Positions 31,673-40,614 of a stretch of DNA of 64,000 bases are shown piece after piece. The DNA comes from Candidatus Microthrix parvicella Bio17-1 (GTDB lineage: Bacteria; Actinomycetota; Acidimicrobiia; Acidimicrobiales; Microtrichaceae). A program made the translations under genes and the position numbers. Each line of letters starts with the position of its first letter. The first letter of the stretch is position 1. The notes beneath the pieces are model-generated. The model was not told where the DNA came from. It ran no database searches and saw only the letters and a list, made by a program, of their open reading frames with translations. Location: positions 744,001 to 808,000 of the forward strand of contig NZ_AMPG01000002.1 in NCBI RefSeq assembly GCF_000299415.1, in the 5' to 3' direction.

Positions 31673-33463
31673 TCAGGTGGTCGGCGTGGCCTTCAGGAGC
31701 GCATCGTTGTCCGGCGTTGCACGGATCTGCTCCACCAACCATTCCAGACCCGCCAACGACGATCCGTCCTCGTTGAGGGAGGCCAGGTGACGTCGCAGGC
31801 TCCGCATCCGGTCGGCCTCATCGGCACCCACCAACTCGTCGAGGTGACGGGTGGAGGTGTGATCCAGGTCAAGCGCGGGGAACACCTGCCAGTCGGCGGC
31901 CCGTCGATCGAGGTGCACCTCCATGTTCGCGGTACCCGCAAACTCCGCCCACACCAACTCGTCGGCCGCGGCGGCGGTGTCGGAGCGCAGCGTGGCCAGG
32001 ATCGTCAGCGAGCCATCCCCGGACAGGCTTCGCGCCGCACCCAAAAACCGCTTCGGTGGGAACAGCGCCGCAGCGTCGATGCCACCCGGCAGCGTGCGAC
32101 CCGAGGGCTGCCCAACCGCCGAATAGGCACGAACCAGGCGGGTGATGCCGTCGACCAGGATCACCACGTCGTTGCCCAACTCCACCAGACGCTTGGCCCG
32201 TTCGAGGGTCAGTTCCAGCACGTGGGTGTGCTCCTCCGGGGGGCGTTCGAAGCTGGAGGCGATGACCTCACCGTTGGTCAGCTCACCCAGGCCGGTGATC
32301 TCCTCGGGTCGCTCGTCCACCAGCAGGATCATCACGTGAGCGTCGGGGGTGGCGGCCTCAATGGCCCGGGCCAGGTTGGCCAGCACCGTGGTCGCCCCCG
32401 ATCGCGCCGGAGCCACGATGAGCCCGCGCTGACCCAACCCGATGGGCGCCAGCAGGTCGATGGCACGGGCCGTGACATCGTCGGGGCGATCTGCGGTGGC
32501 CAAGGCCACGCGTTCGTGGGGATACACCGGGGTGAGATCGTCAAACCGGGGCCGCTGCCGGGCCTGCTCGGGGCTGAGATCCATCACCTTGTCCACCCGA
32601 AGCAGCGCCGGGTTCTTCTCGCGACCACCGGCCGGTCGATAGGCGCCGGTGACATGGTCGCCCTTGCGAAGCCCGTTTTGGCGCACCATCTTGGCCGAGA
32701 TGTACACGTCCTCCCTGGAGGGCAGGTAGCCCTTGACCCGGAGGAAGCCGTAGCCCTCGTCACGCAGGTCAAGAAAGCCCGCCACCTCAACCGGCTCGCC
32801 CTCCCACTGGCCATCATCCTCGTCACGGTTGCGACCGCGACGACGGCCGCGCCGACGTCGGTTGCCGTCGTCGTCCAACTCGTCCAGGCCGGAGTCGTCC
32901 TGGTTGGGGCCGTCCTGGTTGGGGCCGTCCTGGCCGGAGGCGTCCTGCCCGGAGTCGTCCTGCTTGGAGCCGCCGGCACCGGCATCGTCCTGGTCGTCAC
33001 CGTCGTGTCGATGGTCAACCTGGCGCTTGGTATCCTTGCTCCCTACGGCGCGCTGCCGACCGGCGGCACCATCGTTGCCCTGTCCCTCGCCGCCCCGACG
33101 CCCGGAAGCGCCCTGTCGGCCGCTCTGCGAACCGGAGCGACCGCTGTTCCCGCCGGCATCGGTCGACTCGGCGTCGTCGGACGCGGTCTTTGTGGCAGCG
33201 GTCTTTGGGGCAGCGGTCTTTGTGGCAGCGGTCTTTGTGGCAGCGGCTTTTGGAGACGTGGCCTGAGCATCATCGTCGCCATCAGCCGGCTCCTCAGCGG
33301 CGGCCTCGTCGACGCCTGCCAACTTGAGGATCAAGTCGACGATGTCGGCCTTCTTGGCACGAGCGGGTGGCTTCGTGCCCAGCGCCGTGGCGATGGTGAC
33401 CAGTTGGGTCCGGTCCTTGCCTTCGAGCTTGGTGCGTTCCAGGTCGATCGACTCGTCCGCCAT
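31673..33463 (-). CDS. rho: Transcription termination factor Rho with altered Walker A
   Basis: RNA helicase for termination, 596 residues. Residues 1-55 are a Rho-N-like helical domain; 60-220 are low complexity with tandem ATKTA, NQDGP and Arg-rich (RRRRGRRRGRNR) blocks; 225-275 form the RNA-binding cold-shock-like domain (GYGFLRVKGYLPSREDVYIS); the rest is the ATPase. DERPEEITGL and the R-finger segment TSTRHLDELV are preserved. The P-loop, however, reads APARSGATT where family members read PPKAGKT: the Walker A lysine is Ala357 (codon 32393-32395). Start ATG 33463 was chosen over a longer arginine-rich frame. A leader of about 170 nt lies upstream. Confidence 0.93.
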   Translation of the reverse strand: MADESIDLERTKLEGKDRTQLVTIATALGTKPPARAKKADIVDLILKLAGVDEAAAEEPADGDDDAQATSPKAAATKTAATKTAAPKTAATKTASDDAESTDAGGNSGRSGSQSGRQGASGRRGGEGQGNDGAAGRQRAVGSKDTKRQVDHRHDGDDQDDAGAGGSKQDDSGQDASGQDGPNQDGPNQDDSGLDELDDDGNRRRRGRRRGRNRDEDDGQWEGEPVEVAGFLDLRDEGYGFLRVKGYLPSREDVYISAKMVRQNGLRKGDHVTGAYRPAGGREKNPALLRVDKVMDLSPEQARQRPRFDDLTPVYPHERVALATADRPDDVTARAIDLLAPIGLGQRGLIVAPARSGATTVLANLARAIEAATPDAHVMILLVDERPEEITGLGELTNGEVIASSFERPPEEHTHVLELTLERAKRLVELGNDVVILVDGITRLVRAYSAVGQPSGRTLPGGIDAAALFPPKRFLGAARSLSGDGSLTILATLRSDTAAAADELVWAEFAGTANMEVHLDRRAADWQVFPALDLDHTSTRHLDELVGADEADRMRSLRRHLASLNEDGSSLAGLEWLVEQIRATPDNDALLKATPTT

Positions 33464-33640
33464 GTGGGGAGATCCTCTTGGTTGGGCATCGATGCCGTCA
33501 ACGGCATGTCGATGCGGCGAGCACCCGGAAGGGGCGACGCATTCGGTTTCGGCTGGCCGTCGATGGAAGCGCACGCCATGGTGAAACCACCTGGCTCCGC
33601 AGGGAGTCGGTCGTCGCTCACCTTCGGCTCAGCAAATGGC

Positions 33641-33671
33641 ATGTTATCGACGCACCCAACCCGGACGACAA
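33641..33671 (-). promoter_or_regulatory. Candidate rho promoter
   Basis: On the minus strand, TTGTCG (33666-33671) is followed after 19 nt by TAACAT (33641-33646), a reasonable -35/-10 pair although the spacer is long; GATAAC two bases earlier gives 17 nt. It lies about 180 nt before the rho start in the 238-nt gap between rho and the acidic protein gene. The rest of this gap shows no gene. Confidence 0.35.
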
Positions 33672-33701
33672 TTCTTGCGGCATCCAACCGCAACCACTTG
33701 T

Positions 33702-34250
33702 TCAGCCGTCGTCCTCGTCGCCCGACATCCCGCCGGCGTCGCGCTCAGACTGCGAGCTTCCCTCCGGCGTCTGGGAGGTTTCTGCCTCCGGGTGAAGGGA
33801 CACCCACGACTTCTTGGGTTCTTCAGGGTCGAGGTGCACGCGGATGGGCCCATCGTCGTCGCCCTCGCGTGCCTCCTGGACCGCAGGAGGCTTGGAGTTG
33901 TCGCGGCCGTAGACGATCTCTTCGAGCACCATTCCGACATTGAGAAACGCCACCGACACGGCACCCTTGCGCGACCTGCTGGGCAACGCCGGTGCCTCGT
34001 GACTGTCGGCATCGTCGGCGAAGTCGGGCTCCCAGTCGGGGTCATCGAAGTCGAGGTCGATCGCATCGGGACCGCGAAGTTCGCTGTCGTCGTCGGTGGA
34101 GGCGAACCGGCCGGAGGCCTCGTCCAACGCTCCTTGGGTTGCGGTGGGCACCTCAGAGCGGTCATCCAGCTCAGATTGATGGTCCAGGTCATCCTGGTCA
34201 TCAGGCTTCGCGCCCGACAGGTCGGGGGTGTCGTCGCGCCTCGAACTCAC
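33702..34250 (-). CDS. Acidic hypothetical protein between apgM-like gene and rho
   Basis: Not recognised. A 182-residue, Asp/Glu-rich hydrophilic protein with one hydrophobic segment near residues 98-115 (GAVSVAFLNVGMVLEEIVYG). The N-terminal two thirds are mostly Asp, Glu, Ser and Ala. GTG 34250 overlaps the upstream stop codon as GTGA, so it is translationally coupled to the apgM-like gene. Composition suggests an intrinsically disordered protein. Longer frames upstream are arginine-rich shadow. Confidence 0.65.
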   Translation of the reverse strand: MSSRRDDTPDLSGAKPDDQDDLDHQSELDDRSEVPTATQGALDEASGRFASTDDDSELRGPDAIDLDFDDPDWEPDFADDADSHEAPALPSRSRKGAVSVAFLNVGMVLEEIVYGRDNSKPPAVQEAREGDDDGPIRVHLDPEEPKKSWVSLHPEAETSQTPEGSSQSERDAGGMSGDEDDG

Positions 34251-35434
34251 GCCGGCACCTCGGGGGTTGGGGCCTCCAGCAGGTCGGCCATCAGTTGGTG
34301 CCCGGGGATGATCGGCTCGTCGGCCACGCCCGCCTCGCTGTAGACGCCGCCCGGGCCATCGACCGCCGAGTCCACCAGCAGATACGGCACGGGCTCGGTG
34401 GTGTGGGTCTTCAGCGCCACCGGCGTCGGATGATCGGGCGACAACAGCAGCCGCCACGGCCCCTGTGCGTCCAGCCCGACCACCAGGTCGGCCAGGATGC
34501 GACGGTCCCAGTTCTCGAGCGCCTCCACCTTGGCGGCCACATCGCCCGCGTGACCGGCCTCGTCGGTCGCCTCAACGTGAATGACGAACAGATCGGTTCC
34601 GGCGGCCAACGCAGCGAGTGCGGCATCCCGCTTGCCTTCGTAGTCGGTGTCGTACCAGCCGGTGGCACCCGGTACCTCCACCACGTCCATGCCCGACAGC
34701 ACCCCCAACCCGCGCACCAGGTCGACTGCGGTCACCATGCCGGCGCTCACACCCCAGCGCTCGGTGAAGTTCTCCAACACCGGTTGGGTTCCCTGCCCCC
34801 ACAGCCACACGTGCGTGGCCGCCAGGTCGTCAAAATCGGCCAGCACCTCGGCCGACGCCTCCATGATCGCCCGCAGCTCGGCGGAACCCGGCCCGGTGGG
34901 CCACACCAGCGCCTTGCCCGACAGGTCATGAGGTGGCACGCATTCGGCGTTCAGCCAGTCGGCGGCGGCGCACATGATGTGGCGGTACTGCACTCCGGGG
35001 TGGAACGACACGTTCCCGGCACCGCCGACCATGGCACCAATGCGTTCGTCGAGCGCCGCCATGGCCTTTGCCGCCACGTCGGAGTCGGGGTGGCCACCGG
35101 CGAAGTCCACCATTTCGTCGGCGGCCTCGTTCAGCGTGACCAGGTTTGCCCGAAAGGCAATCTGGCCCGCTGCCAGCCGCATGCCCAGCGCGGCGGCCTC
35201 GATGGGCGCCCGGCCGGTGTGGAACCTGCGTGGGTCATAACCAAGCAGCGACATATTGCCAACATCGCTCCCCGGGGGCATGCCCTCTGGGATCACCGCC
35301 GCCCGTCCCACACGGCCGCGGGCGGCCAGCGCATCCAAATTGGGGGTGTGGGCCGCCTGCAACGGGGTCAGCCCGTCCAGTTCAGGCACGGGATGATCGC
35401 TACAACCGTCGGGAACACACACCACATACTTCAT
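34247..35434 (-). CDS. Archaeal-type cofactor-independent phosphoglycerate mutase-like protein (possible homoserine kinase)
   Basis: Alkaline-phosphatase-superfamily enzyme, 395 residues. The N-terminus MKYVVCVPDGCSDHPVPELDG, the metal-binding nucleophile region PPGSDVGNMSLLGYDPRRF, IHVEATDEAGHAGD and the closing SPDHPTPVALKTHT match the ApgM/BPG-independent phosphoglycerate mutase group. Genes of a bacterial subgroup of this family sit in threonine clusters and have been proposed to be homoserine kinases. Here it lies 7 nt downstream of thrC with no thrB in the window, which supports that role (inference). ATG 35434 has GGGAG 11 nt upstream. Confidence 0.88.
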   Translation of the reverse strand: MKYVVCVPDGCSDHPVPELDGLTPLQAAHTPNLDALAARGRVGRAAVIPEGMPPGSDVGNMSLLGYDPRRFHTGRAPIEAAALGMRLAAGQIAFRANLVTLNEAADEMVDFAGGHPDSDVAAKAMAALDERIGAMVGGAGNVSFHPGVQYRHIMCAAADWLNAECVPPHDLSGKALVWPTGPGSAELRAIMEASAEVLADFDDLAATHVWLWGQGTQPVLENFTERWGVSAGMVTAVDLVRGLGVLSGMDVVEVPGATGWYDTDYEGKRDAALAALAAGTDLFVIHVEATDEAGHAGDVAAKVEALENWDRRILADLVVGLDAQGPWRLLLSPDHPTPVALKTHTTEPVPYLLVDSAVDGPGGVYSEAGVADEPIIPGHQLMADLLEAPTPEVPA

Positions 35435-35441
35435 CAGCCCA

Positions 35442-36830
35442 TCATCTCCCATCGGCGGCGTGGCGTCGCATCAGGTCCTGCACCTGGGCCAACCCGGCGC
35501 CGACCGAATCGAAGCGTTCGGGTCGATCCAACAGGTCCGCCAGCCGCTCGGGCAGTTGTGGCCGGACTCCCGTGGCGGCCTCGACGGCATCGGGAAACTT
35601 GGCCGGATGGGCGGTGGCCAGCGCCACCATGGGCACCCCCGGCTTACGCCGGCGCTCACCCGCATAGAGGCCGATCGCAGAGTGAGGGTCGAGTTCGACA
35701 CCGCGACCGTGCCAGGCGGCGATGGTGGCGGCCACATCGTCTTCGTCCACCCGAACCCCATCGAACCGGTCGGTGATGCTGCGGTGCACCGCAGGGCTCA
35801 CCCGGTAGGTGCCGCGGTCGGAGAAGGTGACCATCATCTCGGCGCACAGCGCCCCGTTTCGACCGCCGGTCTCAAAGAGCAGGCGCTCGAAGTTGGACGA
35901 CACACCGACGTCCATCGAGGGGCTGGTGGTCGCCAGCACCTCGGCGGACTCCATGGCCCCGGTGTCAAGGAACCGCACCAGGACGTCGTTTCGGTTGGAT
36001 GCGACCACCAGCTTGTCGATCGGCAAGCCCATGGAACGGGCCGCCCAGCCTGCAAAGACATTGCCGAAGTTGCCGGTGGGCACGGCGAAACTCACCGGCG
36101 AGCCGTCGGGCGAGACGGCCAGATGCGAGCTGACGTAATACACGATCTGAGCCATCACCCGCGCCCAGTTGATCGAGTTGACCGCTCCGAGGTTGACCTC
36201 GGCACGGAACGCCTCGTCGGCGAACGCCGCCTTCACCAGCCGTTGACAATCGTCGAAGTCGCCGTCGACCGCCACCGGGTGCAGGCGAGGCTCACCCAAG
36301 GTGGTCATCTGGCGTCGCTGCACCTCTGACACGCGGCCATCGGGAAAAAGTATGAACACCTCGACCAACTCGGTGGTGCGGCACCCCTCCATCGCCGCCG
36401 AACCGGTGTCGCCCGACGTGGCCCCCAGCACGGTCAGCCGCCGGCCGCGGCGCCGCAGCGCCACCTCGAAGAGCCGTCCCACCAACTGCAGGGCAACATC
36501 CTTGAACGCCAGCGTTGGACCCCGGTACAGCTCGGTGAGGTACAACCCATCGCCCAGGTCACGCACTGGACACACGTCGGGATGATCGAACACCGCGTAG
36601 GTGTCGGCCACCAACCGGTCAAACTCGGGCCGCTCGACGTCTTCACGCACAAAGGGCCACATCACCTCTGCCGCCACCTCGGCATAGGGACGTCCGCGCA
36701 GCTCGTCCAACGGCGGCAGTTGCGGCCACGTGTCGGGGAGGTAGAGCCCCCCGTCCGGCGCCAGGCCGCCCAACAGCACGTCAAAGAACCCCTGCGGCTC
36801 GCCGCCGCCACGGGTCGATACGTATCTCAT
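35442..36830 (-). CDS. thrC: Threonine synthase
   Basis: Converts O-phosphohomoserine to threonine with PLP. The 462-residue protein has the N-terminal signature MRYVSTRGGGEPQGFFDVLLGGL, PLP-binding Lys110 in PTLAFKDVALQ, the GATSGDTGSAAMEG loop and SFAVPTGNFGNVFAGW. The length and the N-terminal element put it in the longer threonine synthase class as found in enterobacteria and some actinobacteria. It follows hom after 57 nt and precedes the ApgM-like gene after 7 nt. Confidence 0.95.
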   Translation of the reverse strand: MRYVSTRGGGEPQGFFDVLLGGLAPDGGLYLPDTWPQLPPLDELRGRPYAEVAAEVMWPFVREDVERPEFDRLVADTYAVFDHPDVCPVRDLGDGLYLTELYRGPTLAFKDVALQLVGRLFEVALRRRGRRLTVLGATSGDTGSAAMEGCRTTELVEVFILFPDGRVSEVQRRQMTTLGEPRLHPVAVDGDFDDCQRLVKAAFADEAFRAEVNLGAVNSINWARVMAQIVYYVSSHLAVSPDGSPVSFAVPTGNFGNVFAGWAARSMGLPIDKLVVASNRNDVLVRFLDTGAMESAEVLATTSPSMDVGVSSNFERLLFETGGRNGALCAEMMVTFSDRGTYRVSPAVHRSITDRFDGVRVDEDDVAATIAAWHGRGVELDPHSAIGLYAGERRRKPGVPMVALATAHPAKFPDAVEAATGVRPQLPERLADLLDRPERFDSVGAGLAQVQDLMRRHAADGR

Positions 36831-36887
36831 GGCTGTGTCACTCCTGTCGGAAGCCGGGGAACCGTGGGATTCAACACCTGCACGGCA

Positions 36888-38174
36888 CTACTCACTGATG
36901 ACGCGAAGCACCGAGGCCACCCGATCGACGGCTTCGAGTCGCTTCAGGTCGCTCAGGCAGGCCTGCACGTCCCGTTCGGTGGACTCATGGGTGATGAACA
37001 CGATGCGGGCGTCGTCGCCCAGCCCCTCCTGTTCCATCGACCGGATCGATACGCCGTGGTCGCCGAACACCGACGCCACCGCAGCAAGCACGCCGGGCCG
37101 ATCACGAACCTCAACGTTCACGTAATAGGGGCTGGCGAGATCGTCCACGCTGCGCAACTTGGCCTTGGCCAGGTGACCAACCGAGGCGTGGGTGCCCCGC
37201 GACAGGTTGGAGGCGGCATCGATCACGTCGCCCAGCACGGCCGACGCGGTCGGCCCACCGCCCGCCCCCCGGCCGTAGAACATCAGGTTGCCCACCACGT
37301 CACCCTCGACGAACACGGCGTTGTAGCTGTCGCGCACCCCGGCCAACGGGTGTTCGATCGGCACCATGGCCGGGTGTACCCGGGCGGCCACCGAGCCGTC
37401 ATCGAAACGCTCACAGATGGCCAGCAGCTTGATCGTGTAGCCGAGTCGTCGAGCGAAGCTGATGTCGGCCGCCGACACCTTAGAGATGCCCTCGTTGGCC
37501 ACGTCGCCCGCCACCACGCGAACGCCGAAGGCAATCGACGCCATGATTGCCGCCTTGGCCGCAGCATCGAGACCCTCGACATCTGCGGTGGGGTCGCGCT
37601 CGGCATACCCCAGGCTCTGGGCGCTCGCCAGCGCATCGCCGTAGCTGACCCCCTCGGTGTCCATCTGCGAGAGGATGTAGTTGGTGGTGCCGTTGACGAT
37701 GCCCATGATGCGGCTGATCGGCTCACCCACCAGCGACTCGCGCAGCGGTCGGATGAACGGAATACCGGCAACGACGGCCGCCTCGTACAGCAGGTCGACA
37801 CCGTTGGCCTCGGCGACGTCGGCCAACTCGCTGCCTACGTTGGCCAGCAGTTCCTTGTTGGCGGTGACCACCGGCTTGCCGGCATTCAACGCGGCGACGA
37901 TCAACTCGCGAGCGGGCTCGATGCCCCCCATCAACTCGACCACCAGGTCGACCGCCGGGTCGGCCACAACCTCGGCGGCATCGGTGGTGACGATCGCCGG
38001 GTCCAGCGCCACGCCGCGCTCCTTGGACATCGAGCGCACCGCCACCCGCACCACCCGCAGCCTGAGTCCGGTGCGGGTCTCGATGTCGTCGCCGTGCGCG
38101 TCGATCAACTCGATCAGCGCTGAGCCAACGTTGCCCGCCCCCAGCACGCCGACGGTGACCTCCGTCGAGGTCAT
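36888..38174 (-). CDS. hom: Homoserine dehydrogenase with ACT domain
   Basis: Reduces aspartate semialdehyde to homoserine. Residues 1-300 show the NAD(P)-binding GVLGAGNVGSALIEL, ELMGGIEPARELIVAALNAGKPVVTANKELLA, and the catalytic NGTTNYILSQM...AERDPTADVEGLDAAAK. The C-terminal 80 residues (YYVNVEVRDRPGVLAAVASVFGDHGVSIRSMEQEG) are an ACT domain, likely for threonine feedback. ATG 38174 was chosen; a GTG at 38264 would add 30 non-conserved residues and cannot be excluded. Confidence 0.95.
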   Translation of the reverse strand: MTSTEVTVGVLGAGNVGSALIELIDAHGDDIETRTGLRLRVVRVAVRSMSKERGVALDPAIVTTDAAEVVADPAVDLVVELMGGIEPARELIVAALNAGKPVVTANKELLANVGSELADVAEANGVDLLYEAAVVAGIPFIRPLRESLVGEPISRIMGIVNGTTNYILSQMDTEGVSYGDALASAQSLGYAERDPTADVEGLDAAAKAAIMASIAFGVRVVAGDVANEGISKVSAADISFARRLGYTIKLLAICERFDDGSVAARVHPAMVPIEHPLAGVRDSYNAVFVEGDVVGNLMFYGRGAGGGPTASAVLGDVIDAASNLSRGTHASVGHLAKAKLRSVDDLASPYYVNVEVRDRPGVLAAVASVFGDHGVSIRSMEQEGLGDDARIVFITHESTERDVQACLSDLKRLEAVDRVASVLRVISE

Positions 38175-38326
38175 TCCCTGAGTGGTCGCTGGGGTGGCGG
38201 CCTGGTCGGCTGCGGCGGGAGAACCTTCTGCACGGGGAACTGGAGCTGCGGTCACGGGACCCACGCTACCGGCCGGAGGCCCACTCCCCCACAGTCGTTT
38301 GCGCCGTCGGTTTTCCTGGTCCGAAA

Positions 38327-39628
38327 TCAGCCCACGTCGGTGGCGAGCAGGTCTTCGAGGGTCTCCCGCCGGACGACCAGCCTGGCATCGCCATCGGCCA
38401 CAAACACCACCGGTGGGCGCAGCACCTTGTTGTAGTTGGACCCCATCGACTGCCCGTAGGCGCCGGTGACCGGCGTGGCGATCACGTCGCCAACCATGAG
38501 GTCATCGGGGACGGCGCCGTCCACCACCAGCTTGTCGCCCGACTCGCAGTGCTTGCCCACCAGCGTGATCGTTCTCGGCCGTTCGGCCGCAACCGACCGC
38601 GGGAGGAAGGTCTCGTAGCCCGACCCGTAGAGCACGGGTCGGGGGTTGTCCGACATGCCTCCATCCACCGCCACGTAGGTGCGGACACCCTCGATCTCCT
38701 TGATCGTGCCCACCCGATAGACCGTGATGCCGGCTGCGGCAGCGATCGATCTGCCAGGCTCGGCCGACACGGCGGCGGTGATCCCCAACTCGTCGCACGC
38801 CCGACGGATGCCGGCCGCCCACTGGGTGATCGTGGGCGCCTCCTCCCCCGTAACATAGGGGACACCCAGTCCGCCGCCGACGACGAACTCGTCCAGACCC
38901 CAGCCCCGAACGGTGGGGCCCAGGGTGGCGAGCGCATCTGCGAAGTTGGCGGCCGAGAACACCTGCGAGCCGATGTGGATGTGGGTGCCCACCAACTCCA
39001 TGGCGCCACTGCCACCGGCGCGGGCGAGCGCCCGTTCGGCGTCACCCGCCGCCAGCGGGAAACCGAACTTCGAGTCCGGCACGCCGGTTGCCACCTCGTC
39101 GAGGGTGTGCACCTCGATCCCGGGGTTCACCCGGATCAAAACCCGTGGCGCCGGAGCGCCGTCCGCCACCAACGCCTCGATACGGTCGAGCTCATCAAAG
39201 CTGTCGACCACCACCCGACCGACGCCGTCGCGCAGCGCCATGTTCAATTCCACGCCCGACTTGTTGTTGCCGTGAAACACCAACGACGCGGCAGGCACCC
39301 CGGCCGCACGAGCGATGCCGTACTCGCCGCCGGTGGCCACATCGATGCTCATTCCCTCCTCATATGCCAGCTTGGCCATCGCCCGACACAGAAAGGCCTT
39401 GGAGGCGTAGGCGACCTTCCCGTCAAAGGCCGCGATCGCCTCCTGACAACGGGCGCGAAGGTGGGCCTCGTCGTACACAAAAAGCGGCGTGCCGAACTCC
39501 TCGGCCAGGTCGACCACGCGGCACCCGCCGATGAGCAGCGAGCCGTCGCCATCGGTTTCGGCGGTGTCGGGCAGCAATTGGCGGGGCACGGGCCGGGAGC
39601 GAGCGTCCGGTCGGGGGGAGGTCGTCAC
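38327..39628 (-). CDS. lysA: Diaminopimelate decarboxylase
   Basis: Last step of lysine synthesis: meso-diaminopimelate to lysine, PLP dependent. The 433-residue protein has the PLP lysine Lys77 in KVAYASKAFLCRA, the glycine-rich SIDVATGGEYGIA, HGNNKSGVEL, THIHIGSQV and the interface cysteine segment GKHCESGDKL. Start is GTG 39628, 28 nt after the upstream gene stop; a longer arginine-rich extension to 39868 was rejected. Precedes hom and thrC in transcription order (lysA, hom, thrC). Confidence 0.95.
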   Translation of the reverse strand: MTTSPRPDARSRPVPRQLLPDTAETDGDGSLLIGGCRVVDLAEEFGTPLFVYDEAHLRARCQEAIAAFDGKVAYASKAFLCRAMAKLAYEEGMSIDVATGGEYGIARAAGVPAASLVFHGNNKSGVELNMALRDGVGRVVVDSFDELDRIEALVADGAPAPRVLIRVNPGIEVHTLDEVATGVPDSKFGFPLAAGDAERALARAGGSGAMELVGTHIHIGSQVFSAANFADALATLGPTVRGWGLDEFVVGGGLGVPYVTGEEAPTITQWAAGIRRACDELGITAAVSAEPGRSIAAAAGITVYRVGTIKEIEGVRTYVAVDGGMSDNPRPVLYGSGYETFLPRSVAAERPRTITLVGKHCESGDKLVVDGAVPDDLMVGDVIATPVTGAYGQSMGSNYNKVLRPPVVFVADGDARLVVRRETLEDLLATDVG

Positions 39629-39656
39629 CGCACCAGTTTGACCGAGACGCGGCTGG

Positions 39657-40409
39657 TCACTCGAAGCACTCCACGTCGTCAAAGCGCTCGGAGTCCAGCC
39701 ACACGCCGTCGATGGGCGTGTCAGAGGTGTCGCCTGGTATCGAGCCTGAGGCCTTCGCCTCCTGCCCCGTAACCGACCAGGTGTATGACGGATCGTCGTA
39801 TCCCCACTCCGGGTTGGGCGCCACATATTCCAGGTCGAGCGCCGAGAACGTGGTTCGAAGGTCGCCAAGCGTCTCGATCGGCCCGGTCCCGGTTCGGGAC
39901 ATCTCCGTGGGGAGGATCACAGCAGCAAGTCGGCCCGACTCGTCGAATCGAAGCTGCACGTCGCCGTCGTTCCATCGGGCATTCGTTCCCGGTGTGCACT
40001 CCGACACAGCCACCTCCTCCACTTCCTCCGGAGGCCCCAGCGCCTGCGTCATCGCGCTGATTGCATCGTCCTGCTCAGCACCAAACGGCAGAAGGGCAAG
40101 ACCGTCGGGGGACCACTCAAACGGCACCGAAAGTTCCTCGGGCTCCTGCATCGCGGTGGTGATGGGCCTGCCGGTCGACGTATCTTCGCCGGGGCTCTCG
40201 CCGGTTGCGGCGACAGAAGCAGTTTGGACGGATTGACGCTGATTGACGGCCATCCCCAGCAACACCACGGAGACGCCAAGAAACGACAGCGACAACACCG
40301 TCAGGAGGATCCAACGCCCTCGCCCGGGCTTGGTCGGACCAGGCGTCAACTCGGTGGTCAGATCAGTGGTCAGGTCGGTCGACTTGTCCTGTTCCGCGTC
40401 ATCGGCCAT
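39657..40409 (-). CDS. Single-pass membrane protein, unknown function
   Basis: Not recognised. A 250-residue protein with an acidic cytosolic N-terminus containing the repeat TDLTTDLTTELT, one membrane helix (ILLTVLSLSFLGVSVVLLGMAV) near residues 34-55 and an extracellular domain of about 190 residues with two cysteines (SECTPG and VECFE) that could pair. ATG 40409 gives MADDAEQDKST. It is the first gene before lysA on the same strand and lies next to tRNA-Arg on the other strand. Confidence 0.7.
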   Translation of the reverse strand: MADDAEQDKSTDLTTDLTTELTPGPTKPGRGRWILLTVLSLSFLGVSVVLLGMAVNQRQSVQTASVAATGESPGEDTSTGRPITTAMQEPEELSVPFEWSPDGLALLPFGAEQDDAISAMTQALGPPEEVEEVAVSECTPGTNARWNDGDVQLRFDESGRLAAVILPTEMSRTGTGPIETLGDLRTTFSALDLEYVAPNPEWGYDDPSYTWSVTGQEAKASGSIPGDTSDTPIDGVWLDSERFDDVECFE

Positions 40410-40505
40410 CAGGCAGAACCTAGTTCGCTCGCACCACGGCTCCCCTCCTGCGTATCGGGCCTCTGCCCCCGGCGCTGTCGATCCGAGCAACACCGACGGT
40501 TCGGC

Positions 40506-40542
40506 TACAATCGGCCTTCGCTCGGAGCAACTCCGAGCCCCC
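40506..40542 (+). promoter_or_regulatory. Promoter region and hairpin before tRNA-Arg
   Basis: TACAAT at 40506-40511 is a near-consensus -10 element; no clear -35 is visible. Between it and the tRNA, an 8-bp inverted repeat (40520-40527 and 40531-40538) encloses CAA, so the precursor leader can form a stable hairpin directly before the mature 5' end. Confidence 0.45.
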
Positions 40543-40614
40543 GCTCCCGTAGCTCAGGGGATAGAGCATTGGCCTCCGGAGCCATGTGCGCAGGTTCGAA
40601 TCCTGCCGGGAGCA
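40543..40614 (+). tRNA. tRNA-Arg (anticodon CCG)
   Basis: Cloverleaf visible: acceptor GCTCCCG pairs with CGGGAGC, D arm GCTC/GAGC, anticodon loop CTCCGGA, T arm GCAGG-TTCGAAT-CCTGC. The anticodon stem TTGGC/GCCAT has one T-T mismatch at its base. The 3' CCA is not fully encoded (ACCG). It reads arginine CGG codons. An accessory island starts directly downstream. Confidence 0.93.
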
